A DNA stretch of 64,000 nt from Pseudomonas helleri (GCF_009600315.1 NZ_WIWC01000005.1:1-64000), one strand, 5' to 3'; numbered from the stretch's first letter, positions 45,715 through 59,480 are shown. Translations and numbers: made by a program. Notes: a model not told the origin generated them from the sequence alone.

Positions 45715-46716
45715 TCAAGCTGGGTACGCGGCAGTCGATTCTCGCAATACAATACTCGGCGTTACGATACGCTGCTCCACCTCTCGCTCGGGTGCAGAAA
45801 TACGCCGCAGCAATAACTGCGCTGCCATCTCACCCAATTGCAGAATCGATTGCCCAACTGTGGTTAACGCCGGATAGACATAGCGACTCATCTGCACATC
45901 ATCAAATCCCATGACTGAAAGTTGCTCCGGCACTCGAACCTTGTATTCTGCCGCCGCACGCAAAACCCCAATTCCCATCAAGTCGTTGCACGCAAAAATG
46001 GCAGTTGGTCGACTACCTTCGAACAACCTGACAGCCGCTTGATAACCACCCACACAGCTGAAATCACTCTCCAGCATCCAGTGCTCGGGCACTTGAACCC
46101 CTGCGTCAGTCAATGCACGCTGATACCCAGCTATGCGTAACTGGGCAACGCGGGTGATAGCAGGTCCCGTAATACAGGCAATTGCCCGATGCCCCAGATC
46201 CAGCAGATGTCGTGTGGCCAAATACGCACCCAGCTCATGATCAATTCGCACGAGATCTGCGTGAATACCTTCTAAATTGCGGTCAACTATTACCATTGGG
46301 GTTCGCACACCCAGCAACCCACTTGCCAAACCCACGTCACCTCCGGCCGAAGCGACCACCAGACCGTCCACGCGCTTCTCCAACAGCACCCGCAGATAAT
46401 TGCGCTGTTTGTCCGGGTCATCGTCGCAGTTGCACAAGATGACGCAATAGTTATTGCGCTCGCAGTAATCCTCAATGCCCCGCGCCAGCTCAGCGAAATA
46501 AGGATTCAGACTATTGGCTACCAGCAGGCCAATAGTGGCGGTAGTCTTTGCCTTCAGGGAACGTGCGACTGCGCTGGGCACATAATCAAGATGCGCAATG
46601 GCCTCCTCCACTTTTAAACGAACCGGCTCACTGACAGGGCGCGTCTTATTCAGCACATGAGAAACTGTTGTGTAGGAAATACCTGCCATTGCCGCTACAT
46701 CTTTAATGGTTGCCAT
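45715..46716 (-). CDS. LacI-family transcriptional regulator (RbsR-like)
   Basis: This 333-residue repressor has a LacI HTH (ATIKDVAAMAGISYTTVSHV, 2-21), a hinge helix (PSAVARSLK) and a periplasmic-binding-protein-like sugar domain (about 60-330). The N-terminus resembles RbsR, but no ribose or other sugar genes adjoin it. It is divergent from the asparaginase gene across 428 bp. Imperfect palindromes such as CCCGTTAACCGG (about 46743) lie in that gap and may be its operator. The ligand is unknown. Confidence 0.85.
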   Translation of the reverse strand: MATIKDVAAMAGISYTTVSHVLNKTRPVSEPVRLKVEEAIAHLDYVPSAVARSLKAKTTATIGLLVANSLNPYFAELARGIEDYCERNNYCVILCNCDDDPDKQRNYLRVLLEKRVDGLVVASAGGDVGLASGLLGVRTPMVIVDRNLEGIHADLVRIDHELGAYLATRHLLDLGHRAIACITGPAITRVAQLRIAGYQRALTDAGVQVPEHWMLESDFSCVGGYQAAVRLFEGSRPTAIFACNDLMGIGVLRAAAEYKVRVPEQLSVMGFDDVQMSRYVYPALTTVGQSILQLGEMAAQLLLRRISAPEREVEQRIVTPSIVLRESTAAYPA

Positions 46717-48224
<1,508 letters not shown>

Positions 48225-48234
48225 TACACCCACG

Positions 48235-48293
48235 CCGAGCGCTGCCCAGCGCTCGGTTTATCGACTGCTTGTTCACCCGAACGAGCAGTTTTC
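48235..48293 (+). terminator. Tandem terminator hairpins after ansB
   Basis: The stem CCGAGCGCTG/CAGCGCTCGG (48235-48256) with TTT is followed by ACTGCTTGTTC/GAACGAGCAGT (48264-48289) with TTTT. The second is the better terminator. Confidence 0.8.
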
Positions 48294-48425
48294 ACATTTG
48301 TTTCTAAAAACCTGTGCACTAAAACAAAAAAACACAGTCCCATCCGCAGCCTGAGTGGTTCAAACAGTTGCCAAATGAAGCGCAGTTAAATACTGTATGC
48401 CCATACAGCAACCAAGGATCGCATC

Positions 48426-48677
48426 ATGGCTAAAAAACCGGCGAAAGCACCAGCCCTCCCAAGCCCCTATGAAATGTTCGGAGCGCGCATACAAAAAATT
48501 ATCAGCTCACCGAAAGCCCAGAAAGACAAAATGGCCGTGCTTGAACGGCAAGAGGGGGATAACCCCGAGTTCTGGGAACGCCTGTTAGAGGAAATTTCTG
48601 AAAACGATAACGTCACGATCGCTCACCGCGATGATGGCGGGGTCAATGTTTTCTGGACCGTACCAGAGGAAGATTGA
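48426..48677 (+). CDS. DUF1654 protein
   Basis: This 83-residue protein of the Pseudomonas DUF1654 family has the core SPYEMFGARIQKIISSP (13-29), WERLLEEISENDNVTI (50-65) and the end DGGVNVFWTVP. It has a basic N-terminal tail (MAKKPAKAP). It starts behind AAGGATCGC and lies 4 bp before endA. DUF1654 genes commonly neighbour nucleases in Pseudomonas; function unknown to me. Confidence 0.85.
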   Translation: MAKKPAKAPALPSPYEMFGARIQKIISSPKAQKDKMAVLERQEGDNPEFWERLLEEISENDNVTIAHRDDGGVNVFWTVPEED

Positions 48678-48681
48678 ATCA

Positions 48682-49371
48682 ATGAGGGTTTGTTTGCTGG
48701 CGTTAGTCAGCCTCTTTACCGTATTAAGTGCCCAGGCTGCGGCCCCAAAAACATTCAGTGAAGCCAAAAAAGCCGCCTGGAAACTCTACGCACCGCAGTC
48801 CACGGAGTTTTACTGTGGCTGCAAGTACACTGGCAACCGGGTCGACCTTAAAGCCTGTGGCTACGTCCCTCGCAAAAATGCCACCCGGGCAGCCCGTATC
48901 GAGTGGGAGCACATCGTTCCGGCCTGGCAAATTGGCCACCAACGTCAATGCTGGCAAAGCGGAGGTCGAAAAAACTGCACCCGCAACGACCCTATCTACA
49001 AAGTTGCGGAAGCGGACCTTCATAACCTGGTCCCCAGCATCGGCGAGGTTAACGGTGATCGCAACAATTTCAGTTTTGGCTGGCTGCCTGCACAGTCTGG
49101 CCAATATGGCTCGTGCCTGACGCAAGTCGACTTCAAGGCCAAAAAGGTCATGCCCCGACCGTCTATTCGCGGCATGATTGCGCGCACCTACTTTTACATG
49201 AGCAAACAATACAATTTGCGCTTGTCCAAGCAAGACCGCCAGCTTTACGAAGCCTGGAACAAGACTTACCCGGTCCAGGGATGGGAACGCCAACGCAACC
49301 AAACCGTGGCTTGCGTCATGGGCCGCGGTAACGAGTTCGTCGGCCCGGTCAACCTGAAAGCCTGTAGTTAA
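48682..49371 (+). CDS. endA: Endonuclease I (periplasmic)
   Basis: This 229-residue secreted nuclease has a signal peptide (1-19, ending AQAAAP). The core has WEHIVPAWQIGHQ (His of the beta-beta-alpha metal finger) and DLHNLVPSIGEVNGDRNN, typical of the EndA/Vvn family, which cleaves dsDNA non-specifically. Several cysteines should form disulfides. It follows the DUF1654 gene by 4 bp, so the two are probably one operon. Confidence 0.92.
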   Translation: MRVCLLALVSLFTVLSAQAAAPKTFSEAKKAAWKLYAPQSTEFYCGCKYTGNRVDLKACGYVPRKNATRAARIEWEHIVPAWQIGHQRQCWQSGGRKNCTRNDPIYKVAEADLHNLVPSIGEVNGDRNNFSFGWLPAQSGQYGSCLTQVDFKAKKVMPRPSIRGMIARTYFYMSKQYNLRLSKQDRQLYEAWNKTYPVQGWERQRNQTVACVMGRGNEFVGPVNLKACS

Positions 49372-49525
49372 AGCCTCCATCAATCATTGTTGTGCATCAG
49401 TCTTGAGCCTCCAGGTAATCAAAGGCTCAAGACGCCCTTGCGATTGGGCTATGCCTCAGCCTGTCAGCAAAGCTTTCGACGCTCATTTATTGCCGAACCA
49501 CTTATGCTCGGCTATTACTCAACGC

Positions 49526-50254
49526 ATGATAAAACCCGCACGCTCCAACGAAAAACAAAGCGCAATTGATGAACTCGTCCATCGCATTAAAAGTGGGCTG
49601 TTTGCAGACGGCCATCCGCTGCCCGGAGAAGAGCAGCTGTCGCAGGAATTGCAGGTCAGTACCGGCACATTGCGAGAGGCGCTTGCCGAGCTGGAAAGGC
49701 GAAGGTACATCGCCATGCAAACCGAAGGTGGAGCGATCGTCACCTATGATGGCTTCACCCTTGACCAAAGCAATGGCTGGACTCAAGCACTGGCTGATAC
49801 AGGTGCGCGGATTTACACCGAAGTGTTGCGACTGCAAGCCGTAGAACGCCCCGAACTGGCGTTGCAGTTCGGTATCAGCCACTTCGTAATCCTGGAGCGT
49901 CGGCGACGCCAGGAGGATGGTATCGCCATATCTCTGGAACGCTCACTCATGCCCGCCACAGGAGGCCTTGAGGGCTTGCCTCGTGTGGGCCTGATAGACA
50001 ACTCATTGACTATTACGCTGGCAGCCTATGGCTTCGTCGCTGATCGAGGTGATCAGTGGATTGGCGCGCACCCGCTCAATGAACAAGATGCATTGTTACT
50101 TGAGCGCACATCGGGGACCGTCTTTATAAAAGCTTTACGCACGACCTTTGATCGCCAGAACCGTTTTATGGAGCAGGTCGAAAGCTGGCTGGACCCTCAG
50201 CACTTTCGGATGTATCAATCTTTCGGCGCCAGGAAGAAGATCAATAACTCCTGA
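49526..50254 (+). CDS. GntR/HutC-family regulator
   Basis: This 242-residue regulator has an N-terminal winged HTH (SGLFADGHPLPGEEQLSQEL, then STGTLREALAELERRRYI) and a C-terminal UTRA-like ligand domain (about 90-238). The start at 49526 (MIKPARS) is chosen by alignment to family N-termini; an upstream ATG at 49403 gives a 41-residue extension that looks non-coding. It is not linked to an obvious target operon. Confidence 0.75.
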   Translation: MIKPARSNEKQSAIDELVHRIKSGLFADGHPLPGEEQLSQELQVSTGTLREALAELERRRYIAMQTEGGAIVTYDGFTLDQSNGWTQALADTGARIYTEVLRLQAVERPELALQFGISHFVILERRRRQEDGIAISLERSLMPATGGLEGLPRVGLIDNSLTITLAAYGFVADRGDQWIGAHPLNEQDALLLERTSGTVFIKALRTTFDRQNRFMEQVESWLDPQHFRMYQSFGARKKINNS

Positions 50255-50510
50255 TTTTTCTCAATAAAATCATCAGCTTGAAAAACATCCAAAAACGCCT
50301 ACTCACCTAGGTTCGACACCGGGTGCAACCTGCAACCCGACCAAAGACTGTAAGAAAAAATGTACAAACACGTAAGGAAAAACTGGAAAATGCCGGAAGT
50401 GCTGTTTTAACCTTATCTCTTTGGCTACCCACCGAGCAGCACCCGCGCCCGACTCCATCAACAGGATGTCGGGTTGACTGCGTGAATCCGGGCAGCATTT
50501 TCTCTGACTT

Positions 50511-51422
50511 GTGACGTTAATCTTGAAACTCATCATTATTGCTGTTTATGTTTTTTCCATTGCCTATGTCCATCTGCGAGGCAAAGTCCGCCATAAACTA
50601 GGACGTCAATTGAGTGACCATTCGACCTTCCTGGCACCCATCAACTGCTTTCTATACCTGTTTTCCAAGGTTCCCAGCCAGCCCTACTACAAACCCGCTG
50701 ACTTCACCCAATTGCAGCTTTTGCAGGACCATTGGCTGGAAATCCGCGAAGAAGCGCGAAACTTGATGCAAGCGGGTGAAATAAAACGCTCTGATCAACC
50801 CAATGATGTCGGTTTTAACTCATTTTTCAAAAGCGGCTGGAAGCGGTTCTACCTGAAGTGGTACGGGGATAATCACCCTTCTGCGGTAGAGATGTGCCCG
50901 CGCACTATCGAACTGCTCAATAGCATCGGCACCATCAAAGCGGCCATGTTCGCCGAGCTGCCGCCCGGTTCAAAACTGGTGCGACATCGTGATCCCTATG
51001 CGGGTTCATTGCGCTATCACCTGGGCCTGGACACGCCCAATGATCCGGGCTGTTATATCAATGTTGATGGCCAGAACTACTCATGGCGTGACGGCGAAGC
51101 GGTTATCTTTGACGAAACCTTTATCCATTACGCAGAAAACACCACCGATAAAAACCGCATCATCCTGTTCTGTGATGTGGAAAGACCTATGCAATTTCGT
51201 TGGGCCGCCTCTTTCAACCAATGGTTTAGTCGCACGGTGATGGCCTCTGCCAGCTCACCTAATGATGCCAATGATAAAACCGGCAACCTGAACCGCGCCT
51301 TTACCAAACTGTATAAAATCCGCTTGCGCGGAAAAGAATTGAAAAAGCGCAATCGCACGCGCTACTACCTGGAAAAATGGGCCATTTTTGGCGCCCTGCT
51401 CGGATTGTTTTTACTGATCTAA
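50511..51422 (+). CDS. lpxO: Lipid A 2-hydroxylase LpxO (Asp/Asn beta-hydroxylase family)
   Basis: This 303-residue non-heme Fe(II)/2-oxoglutarate oxygenase has an N-terminal membrane helix (about 1-22) and a C-terminal one (about 285-303). The core has LVRHRDPYAGSLRYHLGL, with the His-x-Asp iron site and substrate/2OG Arg residues, then DETFIHYAENTTDKNRI with the second His. It hydroxylates the secondary laurate of lipid A. It starts with GTG at 50511; I saw no strong ribosome site. Confidence 0.9.
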   Translation: MTLILKLIIIAVYVFSIAYVHLRGKVRHKLGRQLSDHSTFLAPINCFLYLFSKVPSQPYYKPADFTQLQLLQDHWLEIREEARNLMQAGEIKRSDQPNDVGFNSFFKSGWKRFYLKWYGDNHPSAVEMCPRTIELLNSIGTIKAAMFAELPPGSKLVRHRDPYAGSLRYHLGLDTPNDPGCYINVDGQNYSWRDGEAVIFDETFIHYAENTTDKNRIILFCDVERPMQFRWAASFNQWFSRTVMASASSPNDANDKTGNLNRAFTKLYKIRLRGKELKKRNRTRYYLEKWAIFGALLGLFLLI

Positions 51423-51521
51423 GCCCATGCGTAGGCATGACATAGCGACTGAAGCGACTCAGTCGCTACTGATCGCCAGAGGCGGCAAAGTCCCCGGCAA
51501 TCAAACAGCCGCAACCCCGCA

Positions 51522-53450
<1,929 letters not shown>

Positions 53451-53454
53451 CCAG

Positions 53455-54510
53455 ATGAACGACAATAATAAAATTCAAATGGAGAACGCCGTGAGCACCA
53501 GCACCATGACGATGATCCAGGCCCTGCGCTCGGCTATGGATGTGATGCTTGAGCGCGATGACAACGTGGTGGTGTTTGGTCAGGATGTGGGCTATTTCGG
53601 TGGCGTGTTCCGCTGTACCGAAGGCCTGCAAGCCAAATACGGCAGTTCACGGGTGTTTGACGCCCCCATCTCCGAAAGCGGCATCGTCGGTGCGGCCGTT
53701 GGCATGGGGGCATATGGCCTGAGACCTGTCGCCGAAATCCAGTTTGCCGATTACTTCTACCCGGCTTCCGACCAGATCGTTTCTGAAGCCGCACGCCTGC
53801 GCTATCGCTCGGCAGGCGAATTTATTGCACCGATGACCCTGCGCATGCCCTGCGGCGGCGGCATCTACGGTGGCCAAACCCATAGCCAAAGTCCTGAAGC
53901 GATGTTTACTCAGGTCTGCGGTTTGCGCACCGTGATGCCATCCAACCCGTATGACGCCAAAGGGCTGCTGATTGCTGCCATTGAAAATGATGATCCGGTG
54001 ATCTTCCTTGAACCAAAACGCCTGTACAACGGCCCGTTTGATGGTCATCACGAACGCCCTGTGACGCCGTGGGCCAAACATCCTGCCAGTGCCGTACCCG
54101 ATGGCTACTACACCGTCCCGCTGGATTGCGCCGCCATTGTGCGACCGGGCACTGAAGTTACCATTCTGACCTACGGTACTACCGTGTATGTGGCTCAGGT
54201 CGCGGCTGAAGAAACCGGGATCGACGCTGAAGTCATTGACCTGCGCAGCCTGTGGCCACTTGATCTGGATGCGATTGTCACCTCCGTCAAAAAAACCCGC
54301 CGTTGCGTCGTTGTGCACGAAGCGACCCGCACCTGCGGTTTTGGCGCCGAGCTGATCGCACTGGTTCAGGAGCACTGTTTCCACTACCTGGAAGCGCCGA
54401 TTGAGCGAGTGACCGGCTGGGACACGCCCTATCCACATGCTCAAGAGTGGGCCTACTTCCCTGGCCCGGCGCGGGTTGGTGCGGCTTTGCAACGGGTTAT
54501 GGAGGTTTAA
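53455..54510 (+). CDS. bkdA2: Branched-chain 2-oxoacid dehydrogenase E1 beta
   Basis: This 351-residue partner of BkdA1 completes the alpha2-beta2 E1. The N-terminal Pyr-type domain (TMTMIQALRSAMDVMLERDD) and the C-terminal transketolase domain are complete. The start at 53455 lies 4 bp after the bkdA1 stop; a second start (near the VSTST segment) would give the shorter form. The stop abuts the bkdB start. Confidence 0.96.
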   Translation: MNDNNKIQMENAVSTSTMTMIQALRSAMDVMLERDDNVVVFGQDVGYFGGVFRCTEGLQAKYGSSRVFDAPISESGIVGAAVGMGAYGLRPVAEIQFADYFYPASDQIVSEAARLRYRSAGEFIAPMTLRMPCGGGIYGGQTHSQSPEAMFTQVCGLRTVMPSNPYDAKGLLIAAIENDDPVIFLEPKRLYNGPFDGHHERPVTPWAKHPASAVPDGYYTVPLDCAAIVRPGTEVTILTYGTTVYVAQVAAEETGIDAEVIDLRSLWPLDLDAIVTSVKKTRRCVVVHEATRTCGFGAELIALVQEHCFHYLEAPIERVTGWDTPYPHAQEWAYFPGPARVGAALQRVMEV

Positions 54511-55785
54511 ATGGGTACGCACGTCATCAAAATGCCGGACATCGGTGAAGGCATTGCTCAGGTTGAATTAGTGGAATGGTTTGTCAAAGTCGGCGATATG
54601 GTCAGCGAGGATCAGGTGGTTGCCGATGTAATGACCGATAAGGCGACCGTGGACATCCCCTCCCCCGTGGCGGGAAAAGTGCTGGCTTTGGGTGGGCAGC
54701 CCGGCGAAGTCATGGCGGTCGGCAGCGAGCTGATTCGGATTGAAGTTGAAGGCGCTGGCAACCTGCGTGAAAGTGCTCAGCCACCCGCAGAACCTGTCGC
54801 TACACCCGCTAAAGCGGCCCCTCAAGCTCGTATCGAAGTGGCGGCGGTCTCGACTTCAGCAATCAAGCCTGCACCTGCCCAACGTCCAGCGCCTGTAGCC
54901 CGTGAAGCCAACGAACGCCCGCTGGCTTCTCCGGCGGTAAGGAAGCGCGCATGGGATGCCGGTATCGAGCTGCGTTTTGTTGTAGGCAGCGGCCCGGCCG
55001 GGCGAGTGCTGCATGATGACCTTGAGCTGTATCTGGCTCAGGACAGCCGTTCAGCGTCAGCACCCACCAGCGGATACGCCAAACGTACCGACGAGGAACA
55101 AATCCCGGTTATCGGACTGCGGCGTAAAATCGCTCAACGCATGCAGGATGCCAAACGGCGCGCTGCACACTTTAGCTATGTCGAAGAAGTTGACGTGACC
55201 GCACTTGAAGAGTTGCGCGCACAACTCAATCACAAATGGGGCGATAGCCGGGGCAAGTTGACCCTCTTGCCGTTTTTAGTTCGGGCAATGGTCGTGGCCT
55301 TGCGCGACTTCCCACAAATCAACGTGCGCTACGACGACGAAGCGCAATTAATCACCCGCTTTGGTGCGGCCCATATAGGCGTTGCAGCGCAAAGCGATAA
55401 CGGTTTGATGGTGCCAGTAGTTCGCCATGCAGAAACCCTGAGCTTATGGGCAGCGGCCGATGAAATCACCCGCCTGGCTAGCGCCGTGCGCACCGGCAAA
55501 GCCACGCGAGAGGAGCTGACAGGTTCCACAATCACCCTGACCAGCCTGGGTGCACTGGGCGGCATTGTCAGCACCCCAGTGGTCAATTTGCCGGAAGTCG
55601 CCATCGTGGGTGTCAACCGTATCGTTGAGCGGCCAATGGTGGTTAAAGGCCAGATCGTGATTCGAAAAATGATGAACCTCTCCAGCTCTTTCGACCATCG
55701 TGTGGTAGACGGTATGGACGCGGCGCAATTTATCCAGGCCATGCGTGGCTTGCTCGAACAACCTGCCACTTTGTTTTTGGAGTAA
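54511..55785 (+). CDS. bkdB: Branched-chain 2-oxoacid dehydrogenase E2 (lipoamide acyltransferase)
   Basis: This 424-residue E2 has an N-terminal lipoyl domain with lipoyl-Lys44 in [13 protein letters not shown], an Ala/Pro-rich linker (about 85-130), a peripheral subunit-binding domain ([17 protein letters not shown], about 133-165) and a C-terminal catalytic domain with the active His in [11 protein letters not shown]. It forms the core of the complex. It begins directly at the bkdA2 stop. Confidence 0.97.
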   Translation: MGTHVIKMPDIGEGIAQVELVEWFVKVGDMVSEDQVVADVMTDKATVDIPSPVAGKVLALGGQPGEVMAVGSELIRIEVEGAGNLRESAQPPAEPVATPAKAAPQARIEVAAVSTSAIKPAPAQRPAPVAREANERPLASPAVRKRAWDAGIELRFVVGSGPAGRVLHDDLELYLAQDSRSASAPTSGYAKRTDEEQIPVIGLRRKIAQRMQDAKRRAAHFSYVEEVDVTALEELRAQLNHKWGDSRGKLTLLPFLVRAMVVALRDFPQINVRYDDEAQLITRFGAAHIGVAAQSDNGLMVPVVRHAETLSLWAAADEITRLASAVRTGKATREELTGSTITLTSLGALGGIVSTPVVNLPEVAIVGVNRIVERPMVVKGQIVIRKMMNLSSSFDHRVVDGMDAAQFIQAMRGLLEQPATLFLE

Positions 55786-55787
55786 CC

Positions 55788-57176
55788 ATGCAGCCCACTC
55801 AACACACCACGCTGCTGATTATCGGCGGCGGCCCCGGCGGTTATGTGGCTGCCATTCGTGCAGGGCAACTGGGCATCCCGACGGTCTTGATAGAAGGCCA
55901 GTCCCTGGGCGGCACGTGCCTCAATGTCGGCTGCATCCCTTCCAAGGCGTTGATTCACGTCGCTGAACAGTTTTACACCACGCATCGCTACAGCACAGGC
56001 ACTTCGCCACTGGGTATCAAGGCACAGCCTCCGACCCTCGATATTGGCCAGAGCGTGCAATGGAAGAACAGCCTTGTGGATCGACTCACTACAGGCGTTG
56101 GCGCACTGCTGAAAAAGCATGGGGTCAAGGTTATTCAGGGCTGGGCTACCATTCTTGATGGCAAAGCCGTGGAAGTCGAAGGTCAGCGCATCGAGTGCGA
56201 GCACTTGCTGTTGGCCACGGGCTCACACTCTGTCGAACTGCCGGTCCTGCCCGTGGGCGGCGCAATCATTTCATCTACCGAGGCCTTACAGCCCACTGCG
56301 ATTCCAAAGCGTCTGACGGTTGTGGGCGCAGGCTATATCGGTTTGGAGCTGGGTATCGCTTACCGCAAACTGGGTGCAGAAGTCACGGTGGTTGAAGCGC
56401 GTGACCGTATCTTGCCGACTTACGATAAAGAACTGACGCTACCCGTGGCTCAATCCCTTAAATCATTGGGCATAACACTGTATCTGGAGCACAGCGTAGA
56501 GGGGTTTGAGGCCAGCACCCATACCTTGTCGATGCGCAACCGCATGGGTGAGAGCCAAACGCTGGAAACGGATCAGGTATTGGTGGCTGTTGGCCGGCGC
56601 CCGCGGACCCAAGGTTTCAACCTCGACACCTTGGCGCTGGACATGAACGGCCCTGCGATTCGTATCGATGGCCGTTGCCAGACCAGCATGCGCAATGTGT
56701 GGGCCATTGGCGACCTGACCGGGGAGCCGATGCTGGCACACCGAGCCATGGCCCAAGGCGAAATGGTTGCCGAAATCATTGCGGGCAAACACCGCGAGTT
56801 CAACCCGGCCGCCATTGCAGCCGTGTGCTTTACCGATCCTGAAATCGTTGTAGTTGGCAAAACGCCGGTCGATGCCGAGGCGGCGGGGCTGGACTTTATT
56901 AGCGCCAGCTTCCCGTTCGCGGCCAATGGCCGGGCAATGACCCTGGAATCCAAAAGCGGATTCGTCAGGGTGGTGGCACGGCGAGACAATCACCTGATTG
57001 TGGGGTGGCAGGCTGTCGGCGCTGGAGTTTCCGAGCTGGCAGCCGCGTTTGCTCAATCATTGGAAATGGGTGCGTGCCTGGAAGATATCGCGGGCACCAT
57101 TCATGCTCACCCTACCCTGGGCGAAGCCCTGCAAGAGGCCGCGTTGCTGGCTCTGGGGCATGCACTGCATCTATAA
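55788..57176 (+). CDS. lpdV: Dihydrolipoyl dehydrogenase E3 of the bkd complex
   Basis: This 462-residue flavoprotein reoxidises dihydrolipoamide with NAD+. The FAD motif is [12 protein letters not shown] (11-22), the redox disulfide Cys44/Cys49 lies in [12 protein letters not shown], the NAD motif is [12 protein letters not shown], and the C-terminal active-site motif [14 protein letters not shown] contains His-Glu. It starts 2 bp after the bkdB stop. This LPD-Val isoform is specific to the branched-chain complex in Pseudomonas. Confidence 0.97.
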   Translation: MQPTQHTTLLIIGGGPGGYVAAIRAGQLGIPTVLIEGQSLGGTCLNVGCIPSKALIHVAEQFYTTHRYSTGTSPLGIKAQPPTLDIGQSVQWKNSLVDRLTTGVGALLKKHGVKVIQGWATILDGKAVEVEGQRIECEHLLLATGSHSVELPVLPVGGAIISSTEALQPTAIPKRLTVVGAGYIGLELGIAYRKLGAEVTVVEARDRILPTYDKELTLPVAQSLKSLGITLYLEHSVEGFEASTHTLSMRNRMGESQTLETDQVLVAVGRRPRTQGFNLDTLALDMNGPAIRIDGRCQTSMRNVWAIGDLTGEPMLAHRAMAQGEMVAEIIAGKHREFNPAAIAAVCFTDPEIVVVGKTPVDAEAAGLDFISASFPFAANGRAMTLESKSGFVRVVARRDNHLIVGWQAVGAGVSELAAAFAQSLEMGACLEDIAGTIHAHPTLGEALQEAALLALGHALHL

Positions 57177-57191
57177 GATGCATGCCTCCAT

Positions 57192-57224
57192 CCTGTGAGG
57201 GTCAAAAATGCCGGCTCTCACAGG
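57192..57224 (+). terminator. Hairpin at the end of the bkd operon
   Basis: CCTGTGAG (57192-57199) pairs with CTCACAGG (57217-57224), 15 bp after the lpdV stop. No T-run follows; termination is uncertain. Confidence 0.45.
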
Positions 57225-57308
57225 GTTTATGACCTGTACCCACAAGCAACACTGGGCGTGATGGCCCAAGACCAGTAGAATCGCGCTCTTTTTTCCAGGG
57301 CGCTCGTC

Positions 57309-58685
57309 ATGACCTCTCCCAACACTCCAAAAGAAGCCGAGTCCCAGACCAATGAATTGGTCTTTGGCCTTGAAGACCGCCCCAAGCCGTGGATCGCGTT
57401 TCTTGCCGCGTTGCAGCATCTACTGGCGATTATTGTGCCTATCGTCACACCCGGCCTGCTGATCTGTCAGGCACTGGGGGTCTCGTCGCGCGACACCAAT
57501 ATGATTGTGTCGATGTCGCTGGTGATCTCCGGCATTGCCACCTTTGTTCAGTGCAAACGCTTTGGCCCTTTTGGTGCAGGCTTGCTGATTGTGCAAGGCA
57601 CCAGCTTTAACTTTGTCGGCCCCCTGATTGCAGGTGGCGCATTGATGGTGAAACAGGGCACACCGGTTGAGGCCGTGATGGCCGCCATTTTTGGCGTCGT
57701 GATTGCCGGTTCGTTTATCGAAATGGGCATTTCGCGGGTCTTGCCTTTTGTAAAACGCATGATCACCCCCCTCGTCACCGGAATCGTGGTGCTGATGATC
57801 GGCCTGACCTTGATTAAGGTCGGCTTGATCAGCATGGGCGGCGGCTTTACCGCTATGGGTAACGGCACCTTTGCCAATGGCGAAAACCTGATGCTGTCAG
57901 GTGTGGTATTGGCGATTATCGTCATCCTCAACCGAATCCCCCTGGTGTGGATGCGCAGTTGCGCCATCGTTATCGCGCTGGCTGTGGGCTACGCATTGGC
58001 CGGTTATCTGGGCCGACTGGACTTCACTGGCATGCACCAAGCCGAATGGTTCCAAGTGCCGGTTCCACTGCATTTTGGCCTGGGTTTCTCTTGGGCATTG
58101 TTTATTCCGATGCTGGTGATTTACCTGGTGACTTCTCTGGAAGCCATTGGCGATGTCACAGCGACCAGCAAAGTGTCGCGTCAACCTGTAGAAGGCCCGC
58201 TTTGGATGCAGCGCATCAAGGGCGGCGTGCTGGTTAACGGTGCCAACTCGCTGCTGGCAGGCATTTTCAACACGTTCCCAAGCTCGGTCTTTGCCCAGAA
58301 CAACGGCGTTATCCAGCTCACCGGCATTGCCAGCCGCTATGTCGGCATCTGGATCGCTGGCATGCTGGTATTGCTGGGGTTGTTCCCAAGCGTGGCGGGT
58401 GCGATTCAAGCCGTACCTGAACCCGTGCTGGGCGGTGCAGCGATGGTGATGTTTGGCGCGGTTGCCGCTTCGGGGATCAATATTCTGGCCAGCACCACAC
58501 TTGATCGTCGCGCACTGCTGATTATTGCAGTGTCACTGGCGTTGGGTCTGGGTGTGTCCCAAGTGCCCGAGTTCCTTGCCCACATGCCGGCAGCGCTGCG
58601 CAACGTATTGGAATCTGGCGTCGCAACGGGTGGTATTTGCGCCTTGCTACTGAATTGGTTCTTGCCGGAAGCCAAAAAAATCTGA
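57309..58685 (+). CDS. NCS2-family purine (xanthine/urate) permease
   Basis: This 458-residue, roughly 14-helix transporter belongs to the nucleobase:cation symporter-2 family. Signature regions include the TM1 motif ALQHLLAIIVPIVTPG, the substrate-binding helix motif SLEAIGDVTATSKVS and NTFPSSVFAQNNGVIQ. These agree with xanthine/uric acid rather than uracil carriers. No purine catabolism genes adjoin it, so the substrate is inferred from the subfamily. Confidence 0.88.
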   Translation: MTSPNTPKEAESQTNELVFGLEDRPKPWIAFLAALQHLLAIIVPIVTPGLLICQALGVSSRDTNMIVSMSLVISGIATFVQCKRFGPFGAGLLIVQGTSFNFVGPLIAGGALMVKQGTPVEAVMAAIFGVVIAGSFIEMGISRVLPFVKRMITPLVTGIVVLMIGLTLIKVGLISMGGGFTAMGNGTFANGENLMLSGVVLAIIVILNRIPLVWMRSCAIVIALAVGYALAGYLGRLDFTGMHQAEWFQVPVPLHFGLGFSWALFIPMLVIYLVTSLEAIGDVTATSKVSRQPVEGPLWMQRIKGGVLVNGANSLLAGIFNTFPSSVFAQNNGVIQLTGIASRYVGIWIAGMLVLLGLFPSVAGAIQAVPEPVLGGAAMVMFGAVAASGINILASTTLDRRALLIIAVSLALGLGVSQVPEFLAHMPAALRNVLESGVATGGICALLLNWFLPEAKKI

Positions 58686-58836
58686 TCTCGCCTAAAGAGC
58701 TGTTAACCACTCGGTTAGCAGCCTGACGTGATGCGCTGTTTGGCAGAGTAAACAACCAAAATCAGCGCGAGACTTTCCCTATTTCGCTCTTTGGATTACG
58801 ATTTTTGTAACCCTGAAGCCTACGTGGGCTACGAAT

Positions 58837-59097
58837 ATGAGCACTTACGGTGAACGGCTGAAACACGAGCGTTTGCGCCTCAAACTGACGCAGGCGCAGA
58901 TGGCCGATGCAGGTGGCGTTAAACGTCAGGCACAAGGCTGTTATGAGCGCGATGTGAGCTTGCCGCGCGCCCCTTATCTGGCGGCCATTACATTGCTGGG
59001 CGTTGATGTGCTGTTCATCATCACCGGGCGCCCCACCTTGCAAGTAGGTGCTCCTATACAAAAGCCCAACAATAAAAGTTTGCCTTCAGGCTGCTAA
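58837..59097 (+). CDS. Small XRE-type HTH protein
   Basis: This 86-residue protein has a Cro/CI-type HTH (YGERLKHERLRLKLTQAQMADAG, about 4-26, with the recognition helix VKRQAQGCYERD) and a hydrophobic C-terminal part (YLAAITLLGVDVLFIITGR). The pattern GxxxLFIITG is found in many Pseudomonas small regulators. Its stop overlaps the upstream part of the next gene region. Confidence 0.75.
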   Translation: MSTYGERLKHERLRLKLTQAQMADAGGVKRQAQGCYERDVSLPRAPYLAAITLLGVDVLFIITGRPTLQVGAPIQKPNNKSLPSGC

Positions 59098-59126
59098 TGC
59101 CTTGCCTATTGTCTAAGGAGATCAGT

Positions 59127-59456
59127 GTGACCGAACCCGGCCCCCACCATCAAAAAGCCCTAGATCGCTTTCTCAGCGAACATCCGGATGTGGCTCAATC
59201 ACTGGAAACATTGAACCCATTGGCCGCCCGCGCCATAGGCCAGTCGATGAAAGAGTATCGCCAGGAGCGCTTGAACGAAGCCTTTGAAGCCGAAGCTGAA
59301 CGTTTGGGATTATTTGCCTGGGAACTGACCTTGCAATTGACCTGTGCCACCCCCCAGGAATTTGAAGAACAGCGTCTGGAGGTTCACCGCGAAGTGGCGC
59401 AAATGGCAGGGATGGCATGGGATGAATATTGCGAGATGCATGGTCTCGTGAATTGA
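59127..59456 (+). CDS. DUF6388-like protein
   Basis: This 109-residue soluble protein starts with GTG at 59127, with AAGGAG 6 bp upstream. The helical sequence (HHQKALDRFLSEHPDVAQSLETL..., then EAFEAEAERLGLFAWEL and AGMAWDEYCEMHGL) resembles the Pseudomonas DUF6388 family. Function unknown. It converges with the ABC transporter operon. Confidence 0.7.
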   Translation: MTEPGPHHQKALDRFLSEHPDVAQSLETLNPLAARAIGQSMKEYRQERLNEAFEAEAERLGLFAWELTLQLTCATPQEFEEQRLEVHREVAQMAGMAWDEYCEMHGLVN

Positions 59457-59480
59457 AAGCCAACCCGGTAAACAGGCGTT

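Noticed and set aside
51443..51468. Inverted repeat TAGCGACTGA/TCAGTCGCTA after lpxO as a terminator
   Set aside because: The stem is good but has no T-run, and it resembles REP-like cores; no firm call.
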